Shown in pieces: positions 30,870 through 64,000 of a DNA stretch of 64,000 nucleotides. Both the position numbers and the translations under genes were made by a program. The DNA comes from Euglena gracilis (Eukaryota > Euglenida > Euglenophyceae > Euglenales). The stretch is taken from NCBI GenBank assembly GCA_039621445.1, contig CP154956.1, forward strand, positions 44,683,291 through 44,747,290. Reading direction: 5' to 3'. Position 1 is the stretch's first letter. The number at the start of each line of letters is the position of its first letter. The notes below the pieces were generated by a model. The model was not told the DNA's origin, ran no database searches, and worked only from the letters and a program-made list of their open reading frames with translations.

Positions 30870-33800
30870 CTGGGCTCTTGTCACCGAACTGGCTGGGGTG
30901 TTTATGTTTTGGGCTGAATTATTCTGGGAAAATATTTCACAGCCCCCCCCCCCCCCACCGTTGAGGGCTGACCCAGCCCGAAACGGCCGACGGGAGGGAT
31001 ATTTTTTATGCCCACCGACTGTGGCAAATCCTTAAAATTTCTTCCCGAAATTCTCCCTGTCTGAAAACAGGAGAAAAAACCCCGGGGAGAAACTCTGAAT
31101 TTCTCATTTTTTGTTATGAAGAATCTGAAAATTCTGCACAAACAACCAAAAAAAGCCTGAAAAAGACTGGGAAAAGAAACTGAGAAAACAAACTGTCACT
31201 GCCACAGCCACAGCCATTCTCATCCTGATTATTTTCCTGCCCCCCCCCCCCAGGGTTTTTGGTTCGGTACAACCATAAACCTGGTGGAGGTAAAAATGCA
31301 TCAGCCACAGCCCAAATCTGTGGTTCTGGGTATTTTTGCTGCCCCCCCCCCCCCGGCCTGCCATCATCTGAGCCAGGTTCGGGGAGGTAGAGAGACAAAA
31401 AGAGCTGCCCCCCCCCAGCCCAGAAATTGGCTTCCTTTCGGCCTGATTTCGGCTGGGAGAGATAAAAATGCTGCCCCCCCCCCCCCAGCCCAGAAATTGG
31501 CATTCTTTCAGCCATATTTCGGCTGGGAGAGACAAAAATGCTGCCCCCCCCCCAGTCCAGAAATTGGCATTCTTTCAGCCATATTTCGGCTGGGAGAGAC
31601 AAAAATGCTACCCCCCCCAGCCCAGGGCCTTCGGTTCTGCAAAACCAAAAACCTGGTGGAGGTCCATAATAAACTGTCCAGGCTATAACCACTTAAAATT
31701 ATTCCGGTGCCACTGAACGCCTGGACCTGGAGGTCAGCAACCCGGGTCACAGCGTGGACGAAATAACCCAAATGACTCCAAACCTGCTGGGTGAACTGAA
31801 AAAGAATCCATTAAAACAGCCTCACCTGGCATCTGAACATGCCAGATGGCTGTAAATGACATCGGCCATTGGCTCCATGACGACCCGGGTCAGTCAACTG
31901 GAAACTCAATTGGCTGGGTGGAAAAAAAGTGTATTTCCTGCTGCTCAGCCTGACCCCCCCCGACCTGGCATCGGCCAGCGCAGGTCAGGGGGGAAAAAAG
32001 CATAAAAGAGTCTGTCCAATCAGACCCCCCCCCGACCTGCCATCAGCCAGCTCAGGTCAGGGGGAAAAGAGCATAAAAAAGTCCCAGCCTGACCCCCCCC
32101 GACCTGCCTTCGGCCTCGGCCAGCCCAGGGCAGGGGGAAAGAGTTTTAAAAAGAAATGTCTGACCGGCTGCCCCCCCCCAGCCCAGAATTCGGCATACTT
32201 CCAGCCGCATTTCTGCTGGGGAGGGATTGACATTCCTCCCCCCCCCGACCTGACCACCAGCCCAGGTTCCAGGAGGAGGGGGAAAAATAACCATTATTTC
32301 TGTCCCCCAAAAAGTCAGATTATCGGTCCACAGCCGTAAATCTGTGGTGGGGGAATTTAATGTTGTTCCCCCCCCCCGAATTCGGCCAGCCAGCCAAACT
32401 TCAGGGTTGGGAAAATATAATTGGTCTGTCACCCCTGGATTCGGCACGAAACAGCCTGAATTCAGGGTTTTATACATCCCCCCCCCCCCCAGGTGTTGGC
32501 CGACAGCCTGAACCTGGTGGGGAAAGAAACCAAAAGTCTCCGACATAAAAACTGGGCACTCCTTCTGGTATTGGGGTCGCGGTCCAGCCAGGGCTGGGTC
32601 CACGGCTGCAGAAAGCTCCGGAGCCCACTGCAAAATCTGGCCCAGCCGCATACCCTGGCTGTCCAACGGTCGCTGGTCCAATAACCATACGAACCTTGCA
32701 CAGGCTTGGCAAAAATCACACAGCAGCAACTAACTCTCCGAACCCTGTGAATATTCCATAAAAGCACCGCCGTCACAGGAAAATAAAATACCCCTCGATC
32801 AGCCCCCCCCCCCCCCAGCACGGTTCTGCCTAATCATGCTCAGGTGGGGGACTGGGGCTCGCAAAATAAACTGTTTACCCCCCCCCGTTCTGGCCTGCAC
32901 ACATCCAGAAACAGGGGTTCAGGGGAAGAAATACCCCAGGGCTCCCCCCCCGTTCTGGCCCGAACACTTCCAAAAATGGGGGTCCAGGGGAGGAATGCCC
33001 CAAACCTGCCCCCCCCTTCCCCAGCCCGAGGCTGAACTCCTCACCACAGGGTCAGGGTAGAATAAAATTATTCTGAAAACCCAATCTGGGAGTGGATTGT
33101 TGCCATTACCACGCCGCAGAAAAAGGTTTTGGATCAGCCATCCGACTGGCAAACTCCGAAGACTCCTTGGTCCACCATTCGATACGGGTAGAGGGCAGCA
33201 CCGCAAATTCAGTATAATTCACCACCGTTTGGGTTCCAAGAATCTTGCAAATTCTCAATATCCTGTCCAATGGACTTCGGGTCTGGCAATCCCATGCCGA
33301 GACTATCCCCATTTGTAAATTGAACCTGCAAAAATACAAAACATTTTCCACCCCATCTCATGTAACCATTCTGCAAAATGGTCACATTTAGGGCGTGGAG
33401 GAGGCAGCCTAGCCCCCATTTGCTTATCAGGGCGAGTTTCTGAACAATCCACAGGTCTAAACCCTGTGGACGTCCAAAACCTCCCCTCCAAACCTCCCCT
33501 GTGCTTTCCAGGGTGAGTTTCTGAACAATCCACAGGTCCAAGCCCTGTGGACGTCCAAAACCTCCCCTCAAAACCTCCCATCAGGACTCCCAGCTGCACT
33601 GGAGGCCTTCAGGGGGTGTTTGTGAGGGAGAAAGCTAGTCTAGAGGCCTTGAACCTCTAGACCCTGTGGCCAACCTGTCCAACCCACTGATCATCCACAG
33701 TCTCCTTTTGGCAAAATCCCAACCCTCGTGACCAGGGTCTATGGCTGAACCATATACCCTGAGTCCATTTCTGTATGTTTGTGTGCTGGACTCCCTTCCA

Positions 33801-34046
33801 ATTGGGGGGATTTGGTCCGCGCGTCCACAGGCTCCTTTCTTACCAAGCTGGGATCTCTTAATTTGGAAAAATCTGGCGGATGGCACCTGGAAATCTGAAA
33901 TTCCACTGCCAGTCCCCCATATCATTGGATGCGCCTTCCAAATCGCTATCCAAAGATATCAAATTTAGGGCGCCACTCGGCCGTTTCCCAACTTTCACTT
34001 CCGGAGCCTGTTCTGGGCCGGAGCGTGGCTGTCCAAACAGCCAACA
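30870..34046 (-). repeat. Element 2 5' LTR
   Basis: Same sequence as 12422-15603 with scattered substitutions and different C-run lengths. Its outer (right) edge interrupts a reverse-transcriptase reading frame at 34047, so the LTR landed in, or recombined with, a DIRS-like element. Confidence 0.72.
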
Positions 34047-35193
34047 GCACCTGTAGCTTTCCTTCCTGGAAGTTCAGTTGAAAACCCAGATGTGTTACCA
34101 CTTGTGTGGGCTGGAGGGTGGACTTTTTTATATTGATTTTGAACCCAGAATCCAGCAAATCTTTGTCAACTCTGTTCAGGTGATTTTGCAATGTGTTTTG
34201 GGTGGGGGCCACCAGCAAAATGTCGTCCAGGTAAATAAACACCTGGATGCCTCTTTTTCTCCACAGCTTTTCGAATGTTTTCATCACTGACATGAAAATT
34301 TGGGGCATTACATTTAGCCCAAAGCAGCCTGTTTGAAATTCCCAGGTCTGCCCCCCCACCTGATGCCTTAAAAATGGCCTTAGGCCTGGACCTAATGGAA
34401 TATGAAAATAGGCATCCTTTAGGTCTATTTTTGCTCCCCAGTGGCCTTTTTCCAAAACTGGAAAAATGTGCTGGATATGATCCAGCTTGAAAGGTTTTAC
34501 TTGAAACTGCTGATTTATTTCTCTGCAGTCGCTGATCATTCTCCACTTGGTTGTTCCCCCTTCTGGTTTTGAAATTAAAAACCATGGGATCAAATGCTGG
34601 GTTTTTGAGTCCCAAACTCGTTTCACTGCCCCAGTTTTTTCGTAATCCAACAGGATTTTTTCTGCCTGGTTCAGGTCCAGGTTGGCTCTGGGTTTTGGGT
34701 GGGTGGACAATTTTGGGGGATTCACCCAGGGGGGTTGAATTCCATTTTTTATCAATTGACATGTTGCTGGGGGGGCATTTTTTGTCCACCATTTTAGACT
34801 TTTCTGAAGTCTTTGGTACAGGGGGGTGTCTCCCCATTTTTCCTCCATGGAGTGTATTTTCCCAACTAGATGATTTTCTGGGTGCTGGGTGGGGGGTGTT
34901 GGACATTGCACCCCTGGTGCCACTAGGGATTGAGTATTCTCTAAAGGAGGCTGGGGGGGTGTGCATGCTCTGCTCACAGACTCTCTGATCCTCCACTTTG
35001 TCATTGGCGTTGTCGATTGACATACCATAGGGGCCCCATTTTGGGTCTCCCCCTTGTTTTGGTTTGCCCCTGCCATGGGCATTGACAAAGAATTTTGAGG
35101 GGGGGGTTGCCCCCTTGTCCTCCACTGCCCCTGTGGGGGCTTCCTCCTGGGGCTGCCACCGTACATTGAAACCCCCTGCTGGGGGACAGCCTT
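34047..35193 (-). pseudogene. DIRS-like reverse transcriptase, truncated
   Basis: The frame from 35193 (first ATG 35166) encodes an RT with KIDLKDAYFHIPL, RPFLRHQVGG, FGLNVMPQIF, the YLDDILLVA catalytic box and THLGFQLNF. This pattern is typical of tyrosine-recombinase (DIRS/Ngaro/PAT) retrotransposons, not Ty3/gypsy. The domain stops at GKLQV, where the element 2 LTR begins, so RNase H and recombinase are missing. The RT itself has no internal stop. Confidence 0.72.
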
Positions 35194-35868
35194 TTAGCTT
35201 CTGGGGGTTCTCCCCTTCTGATAATTGATGGCCCCAGTGGCCTTGATGATAATTCTGGCCCCACTGGCCTTCTTGATGTCCCCATTGACTTCTCTTTGAT
35301 CTTGGGCGCCATGCCCATTGAAAATCTTGGGGGCCTCTGGGGGCCAATCCTTTTCCCCTGATGGGGTTTGTGATGAAGAAATGGTTGGGGGGGTGTTGTG
35401 GACCTGTCCTGGCATCTGTTTGTGGAATCGGCCACCCTGGCCTTGGTATTGTTGGCCACCCTGGCCTTTGTTCCATCGGCCGCCATGGCCATTGCTGTTG
35501 TGGCCGCCATGGCCCAGCTTGCTGTTTTGGCCGCCATGGCCTGTGCGGTTTTGGCTGCCATGGCCCCGCTTGGATGCATTGTGTGTTGTGTAATGTTGGC
35601 CCCAATGGCCCTGGCTCCAATGGCCGTAGTGGCCTGCTGGTTGTTGCTTCTGCCCCTTTCGGGGCCTTCTGGCCACTGTCTGCCAGGGTCCGTGGCCATC
35701 ACTTTGGGGGGTTTGGGTTCTGGAAATTTCTGTGGGGGAATTTTCTTTTGGGGAAGGGGCAGCCACGGTTCGCCACAGTTGACCCGCGTCGTCAGGCTGT
35801 CCAGCTGCTGCTTCTGCTCCCTCTTGAAGTTCTCCAGCGCTGCGCTTCTTTGAAGTTGCATCTTTCAT
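35194..35868 (-). CDS. Gag-like ORF of the DIRS-like element with Gly-His repeats
   Basis: 224 residues from MKDATSKKRS. A helical charged N-terminus is followed by about fifteen imperfect GHxGQ/GHWG-type repeats (about residues 80-150), probably nucleic-acid binding. It ends at TAA (35194-35196), which lies in the same frame as the downstream RT, with no other stop between. No zinc knuckle seen. Confidence 0.5.
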   Translation of the reverse strand: MKDATSKKRSAGELQEGAEAAAGQPDDAGQLWRTVAAPSPKENSPTEISRTQTPQSDGHGPWQTVARRPRKGQKQQPAGHYGHWSQGHWGQHYTTHNASKRGHGSQNRTGHGGQNSKLGHGGHNSNGHGGRWNKGQGGQQYQGQGGRFHKQMPGQVHNTPPTISSSQTPSGEKDWPPEAPKIFNGHGAQDQREVNGDIKKASGARIIIKATGAINYQKGRTPRS

Positions 35869-36729
35869 TGAACTCTTTCGAAAAAGTCAACAGCTTTTGA
35901 TTTGAAGTTCTGCACGAGCGTGACTTTCTGGATAATTTGAATAGATTGATTGTCTTCTTCTTTTCTCAATTGGTGCGGTATTTGAAGTTCCTTTCTTCTG
36001 GGTGTCGAAGGGCAAATTAGGAATCAGCCAACTCCGGCGAAAAAAGGCACTAAGCGGGACCTCCTAACCCAGCGCACCCAAAAAATCCAACCAACACCGC
36101 CGGCGAGCAAGGCATGGCCTCACAAGGGCAAAGTGCGGAGCCCGAGGTGTCGGCATGGCCTCACAAGGGCAAAGTGCGGAGCCCGAGGTGTCGCAAAGTA
36201 AAGCAGAAGTGTGCTTGGGTTTCCCTCCCTCATTTCTTAACCTCCTCGTGCCCCCCCCCCCCCATGCCCCTCGCCAAGGCATTTTGAAACCGACTTAGGC
36301 CGATTGACCAACTTACCGAGCCCCGGTTTCGTACTCCCTCCAGGAAAACCGACAAGGGAGAAAGGGACACCGAGGGCCGTGAGCCAAAAAGTGCCCAAAA
36401 ATGGCCTTTTCTGGGCCTTTCCGAGGGAGTGGAAGTGCCTTGGCGAGTGCCCAGGCACTTTTGGCCATGTGCCTCACCCTCAGTTTTTTCGTTGTTTTTT
36501 TCCGGGGGTCAGATTTGGGTGCCTTAGAGTTCCTACTCAGGGTCGGCACCGCCTTACAATTCCGCCAGAACTGCCAACATTTTCTGTGAGATTTTGGGCA
36601 AAAATATAAAAAAAGGCCCATTGAATCCATTCCAAATCACGACAAAACAGAAATCAAACACACACCGTAGACAAAAGCTGGCAACAGCTGGAGCGAAATG
36701 CGTGAAAACGTGGCGTGTTCATTTTTGGA
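35869..36729. other. No gene recognised; one short tandem repeat
   Basis: Contains two perfect copies of a 41-nt unit (GCATGGCCTCACAAGGGCAA ... GAGGTGTCG) at about 36110-36191 and a C14 run near 36251. Otherwise nothing interpretable. Confidence 0.6.
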
Positions 36730-37661
36730 TCAGTGGTGGGGCTGCAGCTGGTGGCCGTGGCCGTGGGCCTGGCCGTGGCGCACCACCTTGTGGTCCCGGT
36801 CCCCCTCCCAGTGGCCGTGGTGCTGCTCGAACGGCCCCTTGCCCAGCAGGTACTGGTACGCCGTGTACAGCGCGACCGCCCCCGCCGCGATGCCGATGCC
36901 ATCCAGGAACGGGGAGCCGGCAGGCTTCCTGCGCCTGTGCATTTTTATTGAAGGCCAGAACTTCACTTCTAAACTTCTATTCTGGAATCCCCAAATTGTG
37001 AGTGGAGCCAGCGGCTGCGGACAAACGTTCTTTGGTTTGCGGCAAAGCCCTCCTGATGGGTTCACGGGCGTGCGCTTTGCAACATATTGGGAGCAAACCA
37101 AAAAATTTTTGCGCTAAATCGATATCATTTCTCAGCAGAAATTGGGGGAAACCCTATAAAGGGCCCAGAAATTGCCAAATTTTGTCAAAAGTTGTAAAAT
37201 TTGGCAAACTTTGGCAAACTTGCAACAAAATAACAAAAAAAACACCTGGGTTCCCTTGTGAAACGTTCAAGGAATGGCCGGAACTCATTTCGGTTTCCAC
37301 TGTTCCAACTCAGGTTTGTGCGTAAAAATTGTGAAAACGGATAAAAATTGTGGGAAAAATTGCTGAAATAGGGGGAAATTGCGGGAAAATTGCAGATATC
37401 CATTCCCCCCCCCTGCATTGAAGCCATTTGGGCGTTTGAATAACAACGGAGGGTGTTGGTGGGGGGATTGCCGAGAGATTAAAAATGAACACTGATGTTT
37501 TTTTTCAAAAAAGGCTCACAAGTCGCCTCACCTGAGAGATATAAGAGGGAAGCCTGGTTGCGGGACCAGAACAGGTTGGGGAAGAAGGCGTGGCGCATGT
37601 TCTTCCCCCAGGCGTTGATGAACGGGTGGAACTGGTACCGGCGGTGGTTCCAGAACACCAT
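36730..37661 (-). CDS. NDUFB3-like mitochondrial complex I B12 subunit, copy 1 (two exons)
   Basis: Exon 1 is 37661-37567 (ATG, 95 nt) and exon 2 is 36928-36730 (199 nt, TGA); joined they encode 97 residues. The donor is G|GTCCCG after FPNLF and the acceptor is GCGCAG|G. The boundaries are supported because the two copies match in these exons and diverge immediately outside. The protein has HP..N.W.KNMRHAFFP, then LDGIGIAAGAVALYTAYQYL, a hydrophobic membrane helix, then a His-rich tail. Plant NDUFB3 (B12) has the same order (HP, MRHA.PG, GIG.AAF..Y) and the family is about 70-100 residues. It would be a single-pass accessory subunit of complex I in the inner mitochondrial membrane. Assignment is by pattern only. 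Confidence 0.62.
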
Positions 37662-39115
37662 CGTGGGGGTTTGAACGGGTCTGGAGGAGGAGGAGGGGGA
37701 GGAGAAGGGAGGAGGGAGGGAGGATACCACAACAGCAAAACTATAACAACACCAGCCACCCCCTTCGGGGTACAGAGGGGTAGGTGGGGCCCCGTCCCTG
37801 TCCGAGGAGAAGGACACACACCTGAACAGTGGAGCAGCCAAAGAGGCCAATATTGGTCCGGTGCAAAGCAGTGGGCTGGAAATTTTTTCATCCCCCAAAT
37901 CAAAAAAGCCATTTGGGGCATTTTGGGGGAGAAAAAACTGTCAAAATTTGTCAAAAAATTTTCGGCACAAAGTGCCGGAAGAAAAATTTTGGCTGGTCTT
38001 CTGGGCCACATTGCCTGTGCTGTCCCACACCTTTGTGCAAATAAATATGTTTTTGGGCTATTCTTCAGCTGTCGAACGTTTCTGAACACGTTTGGGTGGG
38101 TTAAAGAACACAAAATGAACTTTCGACAACTCAGTCACCTTTTGGGGGCTTTTGCTTCCCAGTTCACGTTTTGCAATGAAAAAAAACCTGTTTAAACCCT
38201 CTCTAACAGCTATGTTTGTGCGGATCCATAATGCTTCATATTGGAGATACTTTGTTCGTCAATTAAATTGAAAATAATTGAAATTTGCAAAATATGTCTA
38301 TGAAGTGAAACTGTGGTAAAGAGTTCATCACCATTTTCAGTTTTGAGGGAAAAAAATGCATGCTTCCTCAAAAAAAAAGCAGTTCTTTCCCCTTGTCCAA
38401 TTCGGTCGCCCAAACAAGGTTTGGCGAAACCCCAAAAGGGCAGGACAGGGGGGGCCTGGGGAGGGGGTCGGGCGGGGTCAGACACCCTCGTCTGAACATG
38501 ACACAACCAAAATCACAAACCAAAGCAATGCTTGGAATAATGCTGATTGACAATTTTTGTTTGTTGGGGAAAAAGGAAATGAGGAGGAAAGCAAGGAAAC
38601 CCTTTCGCATTGTAAAGAATTTTGAAAAGGGGGGATCCATTTTTCAAAAGGCAGTTTTATCTTAGGTTTTTTTTTAAAATAGTTCAAAAATTAGAATTGA
38701 TTCCCAGTGCCTTGGGCATCGGTACAAAGGGAAAAACCCTCGGAACTAAAAAAGAAACCACTAACTTGAACTTGATCCCACCTTACCCAAAAGCACCTCT
38801 GACACCACAGACGAATATTTTTTACGAAGAAATGATTTTCACAAATCCAGAACCGCCGTGGCGGGGTTCAGCTTTGGGTGTCCTCGAGAGGGGATCTGAC
38901 ACGCAGCCAGGAGCACAAAAAAAGCGGCCACTGGACCCTGGTTCTGGAGGCAACATAGGCTGGCTGCGGCTGTGGAGATCAAGGGAAGGCAGCAAAGGAC
39001 TGCAGCTGGGGGCGGCCTCCCTGGGGGGGGGCAAAACCTGCCATCCGCCCTCACATTGACATGTCGCAGCTCAGGTTCGTAACTGATTTGTCAAATGTTT
39101 CACTTTTTGGGCTAC
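37662..39115. other. No gene recognised (5' flank of copy 1)
   Basis: The first about 60 nt upstream of the ATG (CCTCCTCCAGACCCGTTC...) are shared with copy 2. A short hairpin CGGCACAAAGTGCCG lies near 37960. The rest is AT-rich and unremarkable. Confidence 0.55.
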
Positions 39116-39607
39116 CAGGGATAGATGGGAAGCCTTGAGGGGGGGGGGGTCAGACCCTCCCGACAGGGGGAGGTCGGACCCCCCCTCCAACCTCGAAACT
39201 GAAGAGGGCCCAGAAAATTTTCGGTTTTGTGGACGGGCAAAGAGCCGGAAATCGGGCCAAAATTGTTCAAAAATCCCTGATTTTCTTTGAAAATGAATCC
39301 CAAAATGCTCATTTTTTAAAAAAAGTTAAACATTTTTTATGTGGAAAAAACCAAAACATCAAAAAGTAGGCAATGTGCTCAAAAGAGACGAAAAAGGGTG
39401 TTTTTTTGTTCATTTTCCGGCGCAGCGCCGGAACAAAAATGTTCGCCGTTTTTGGAACCTGCCAAGGAGGGGGGTGGGGGTCGGTGGGGGTCCCAAACAT
39501 CTGGGGGGGTCCAGAACCCCCCCAGATTACCCCACCACCTTACCCCCGGGGGGGGGGGGTCCGGACCCCCCTACCTCAAAACCGAAGGGCGTCCCATCTA
39601 TCCCTGG
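39116..39607. mobile_element. hAT-like MITE with poly-G ends
   Basis: CAGGGATAGATGGGA at 39116-39130 and its inverse TCCCATCTATCCCTG at about 39591-39605 form the termini. Similarity continues inward through a G-run and GTC.GGACCC. CAGGG starts are typical of hAT elements. The flanks TGGGCTAC and GGGTCCAC match at only 5 of 8 positions, so a target duplication is at best eroded. A hairpin TTCCGGCGCAGCGCCGGAA lies inside at 39415-39433. No coding capacity. An end fragment of the same family (ACCTCAAAACC.AAGGGC) is seen near 54866-54892. Confidence 0.6.
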
Positions 39608-39975
39608 GGTCCACAGCTTGAAGTCTCTGGATCTGTTCAGGACAAGGAAAGCAGACGACCAAGGCTGTGCTAAAGTGCGCAAAAAAAGTTCAGTTGTGCC
39701 TCGGAAGATAACTGAGGATTTGTTTCTTCAGTTTTGGCTCTGTGATCCCCGATCACATACAACAGATGGAGCATCTTATTTGGCGGAAACATTGTGTGAA
39801 GTTTGTGAAACACAAAAATAACCCCCAAAAGCAACCACACACGTCTGGGATAAACTGTCTGTCGGCGAACGAGGACCCTCTGCCCCCACCTGTCCAAAAG
39901 CACAACGGCAGTGCAGAGCAAGCGTCAGTCTGGCGTTCGACGCACACACAGACAGACGGGACGCTGGCGGCGTCG

Positions 39976-40583
39976 TTAATGGCCGTGGGGCTGCTGCTGG
40001 TGGCCGTGGCCGTGGGCCTGGCCGTGGCGCACCACCTTGTGGTCCCGGTCCCCCTCCCAGTGGCCGTGGTGCTGCTCGAACGGCCCCTTGCCCAGCAGGT
40101 ACTGGTACGCCGTGTACAGCGCGACCGCCCCCGCCGCGATGCCGATGCCGTCCAGGAACGGGGAGCCGGCAGGCCTCCCCCGCCTCCCGGGAGCCCACCC
40201 AAAAGCTTCCAGGCAGCATATGGTACTGGTGGGAACCAGCGGCAGGACAGGCGAGTTGGACACGCCGATTTCGATTTGGACTGGTGGATCGGGGGGAGGC
40301 AGACCTCCTGATAATGCAGCCCCGTCCACGGGGCCCATCCTCCCTTTACTTCCACGTCACATCCACATTTTCACATCCCAGTAGGCCCAGACCTCAGGCA
40401 CAATGCGTTCCGATCACCATCAAAAAGGGTTCTGTCCACACGGTGGGGAATAGGCAGGGCCGTGGCAGGGGCAGCCTGGCCACGGGACCAGAACAGGTTG
40501 GGGAAGAAGGCGTGGCGCATGTTCTTCCCCCAGGCGTTGATGAACGGGTGGTACTGGTACCGGCGGTGGTTCCAGAACACCAT
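39976..40583 (-). CDS. NDUFB3-like complex I B12 subunit, copy 2 (two exons)
   Basis: Exon 1 is 40583-40489 and exon 2 is 40174-39976 (TAA); 97 residues. It differs from copy 1 by a few residues (Phe to Tyr at residue 11 and a changed tail end). The CAG acceptor used by copy 1 has become GGG here. A GAG three nucleotides further on restores an in-frame acceptor, which would remove one Lys. The intron is 314 nt versus 638 nt in copy 1 and unrelated in sequence. Both copies look intact, so this is a recent duplication about 3 kb apart in direct orientation. Confidence 0.6.
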
Positions 40584-41617
40584 CGTGGGGGTTTGAACGG
40601 GTCTGGAGGAGGAGGGGGAGGGAGGAGGGAGGAGGGAACGGCCCCAAACTTGCATTGCCCAGCGTGACCTGCCAGGATTGCGTCAAGCAGGCAACTGTTG
40701 GCCTCAGTGGCTCATGTATCTTGAACCAGCCAGAATCCAGCCAGAATCCAGCCAGGATCTGGGATCAGCAATTTGGCACATCTGCACATGCGTTCCATCC
40801 ACCACTGAATGAACCTTCAACTTCCTGATGCGAGACTTCCGGACAGGTAACCCCGCCCAGCTGCTGCTTTTGTGAACATTGAGGAGGTCCATTTCGCTGC
40901 TGGAACGGCACCAGAACGAGGACACACTCGTATTTGGTGAAGCATGGGGAAAAGACGTTCCACCAATTGACTCCTTCTGGGCAAAACTTCCAATGAGATG
41001 GTGTGGCTGGCTTCCCCACTGGGACAGGGCCAGCTGTCAAGCGATGGCAGGGGCAGAGCCACAGGTATGGGGTGGGGATGCAGGCCAAGGTTTGATATTG
41101 TTCCAGTCAACAACGGGGAAGGGGAGTGAGCTGTACAGACACACAGGGACAGGTGGTGGGGAGAGACAAAGCTGGGGTCACTTGGTCAAAGACAGTCATG
41201 TCCAGGTGAGAGCCAAGGCACCGGAGGAGGCTTCTGGGAAGCCTCCGGTGGGAGGGAAATCCAGCTCTTTGGATCCTTGCAGAAGGAATCCGATGCAGTT
41301 TGGCCACAAGGGTCCGGTTGTCCTCCTTGGCAGCAACCATCGATCCGACCCACCCTCCACAATCCTCCATGCTTGCCAAACCTCGTCGATCCATACCATT
41401 CTGAAAAAACCCGTTGCAGAGGCATGCACCCTCCCGGGAAATGGAGTCAAGGAATCCTGGGACATGGCCAGCGGGGCCAGTTGGGTGCAGTGCAAGGCGC
41501 TGCCACAGATTAGGCCGGCAGGAACGTATGCGACCACGGAGGGGGGGGGAGGGCTTCACTACAAGCACCACGAAGAAGAAATAAACAGGGGTCCGGCCGA
41601 CGGTGGCTGGCTGTCTG
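40584..41617. other. Intergenic, no supported gene
   Basis: Long overlapping frames exist on both strands but none has a recognisable motif or clear splice support. A short CCAGAATCCAGCCAGAATCCAG tandem lies near 40728-40757. Confidence 0.4.
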
Positions 41618-63944
<22,327 letters not shown>

Positions 63945-64000
63945 CTGCAACGCCGCAGGAGGTGGTGGATGCGCTCCTCAGCCACAAATGAAAGTCACCA

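Larger units (their letters stand above)
12422..34046 (-). mobile_element. Element 2: DNA-methyltransferase-encoding Ty3/gypsy element with 3.18-kb LTRs and nested insertions
   Basis: Two direct repeats (12422-15603 and 30870-34046) flank a - strand gag-pol. On the - strand each repeat begins TGTTGGC and ends GAGCCCA(G), the TG...CA form of an LTR. The lower-coordinate copy is immediately preceded on the - strand by a purine tract (15604-15616). By eye the repeats are about 99% identical apart from homopolymer lengths, so the insertion is young. No target-site duplication is seen (AACAC on one side, GCACC on the other), which suggests recombination. The interval 25.1-30.7 kb holds foreign remnants, so other elements are nested in the leader or the 5' part was rearranged. 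Confidence 0.7.

Overview
The window is nuclear DNA from a repeat-rich eukaryote, probably an alga or other protist. The reasons are interrupted genes with recognisable donors and acceptors, long CA/GT microsatellites, LTR retrotransposons with chromodomain integrases, a tyrosine-recombinase-type (DIRS-like) retroelement, TIR/MITE DNA transposons, and a duplicated two-exon gene resembling the mitochondrial complex I B12 subunit (NDUFB3), closest in style to the plant form. The sequence does not let me name the species.

Layout. 1-12421: a Ty3/gypsy chromovirus-like element on the + strand (element 1, 5' end outside the window), followed by its 3' noncoding/LTR region and the start of a second, nearly identical gag. 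12422-34046: a second, related element on the - strand (element 2), bounded by two near-identical 3.18-kb direct repeats that I interpret as its LTRs. Its leader is interrupted at about 25.1-30.7 kb by other decayed elements: a GC-rich coiled-coil ORF and an integrase/chromodomain remnant. 34047-35868: a truncated DIRS-like gag/RT. 36.7-40.6 kb: two copies of the NDUFB3-like gene. 41.6-64.0 kb: a - strand gene (or genes) of small GC-rich exons whose splice phases agree in two chains. Its introns carry a (GT)n tract, a 4.8-kb CA/ACACAGACCC array, a hAT-like transposon and several poly-G MITEs.

The standout biology is in elements 1 and 2. Both carry a short C5-cytosine DNA methyltransferase domain between Gag and protease, with the AdoMet, PPC and ENP motifs intact. 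In both, gag and pol lie in one frame separated by a single UAG in a G-rich context, which suggests stop-codon readthrough. Order of domains: large coiled-coil Gag, capsid-like, RRM-like, zinc knuckle, stop, methyltransferase, aspartic protease, reverse transcriptase, RNase H, integrase, chromodomain. A self-encoded methyltransferase plus a chromatin-reading integrase suggests an element that may influence its own DNA methylation. Retrotransposon-encoded cytosine methyltransferases have been reported in a dinoflagellate and a charophyte alga, so the principle has precedent. The exact architecture here may not.

A second theme is runs of 7-14 G (or C) recurring in LTRs, leaders, MITE ends and even gag coding sequence.
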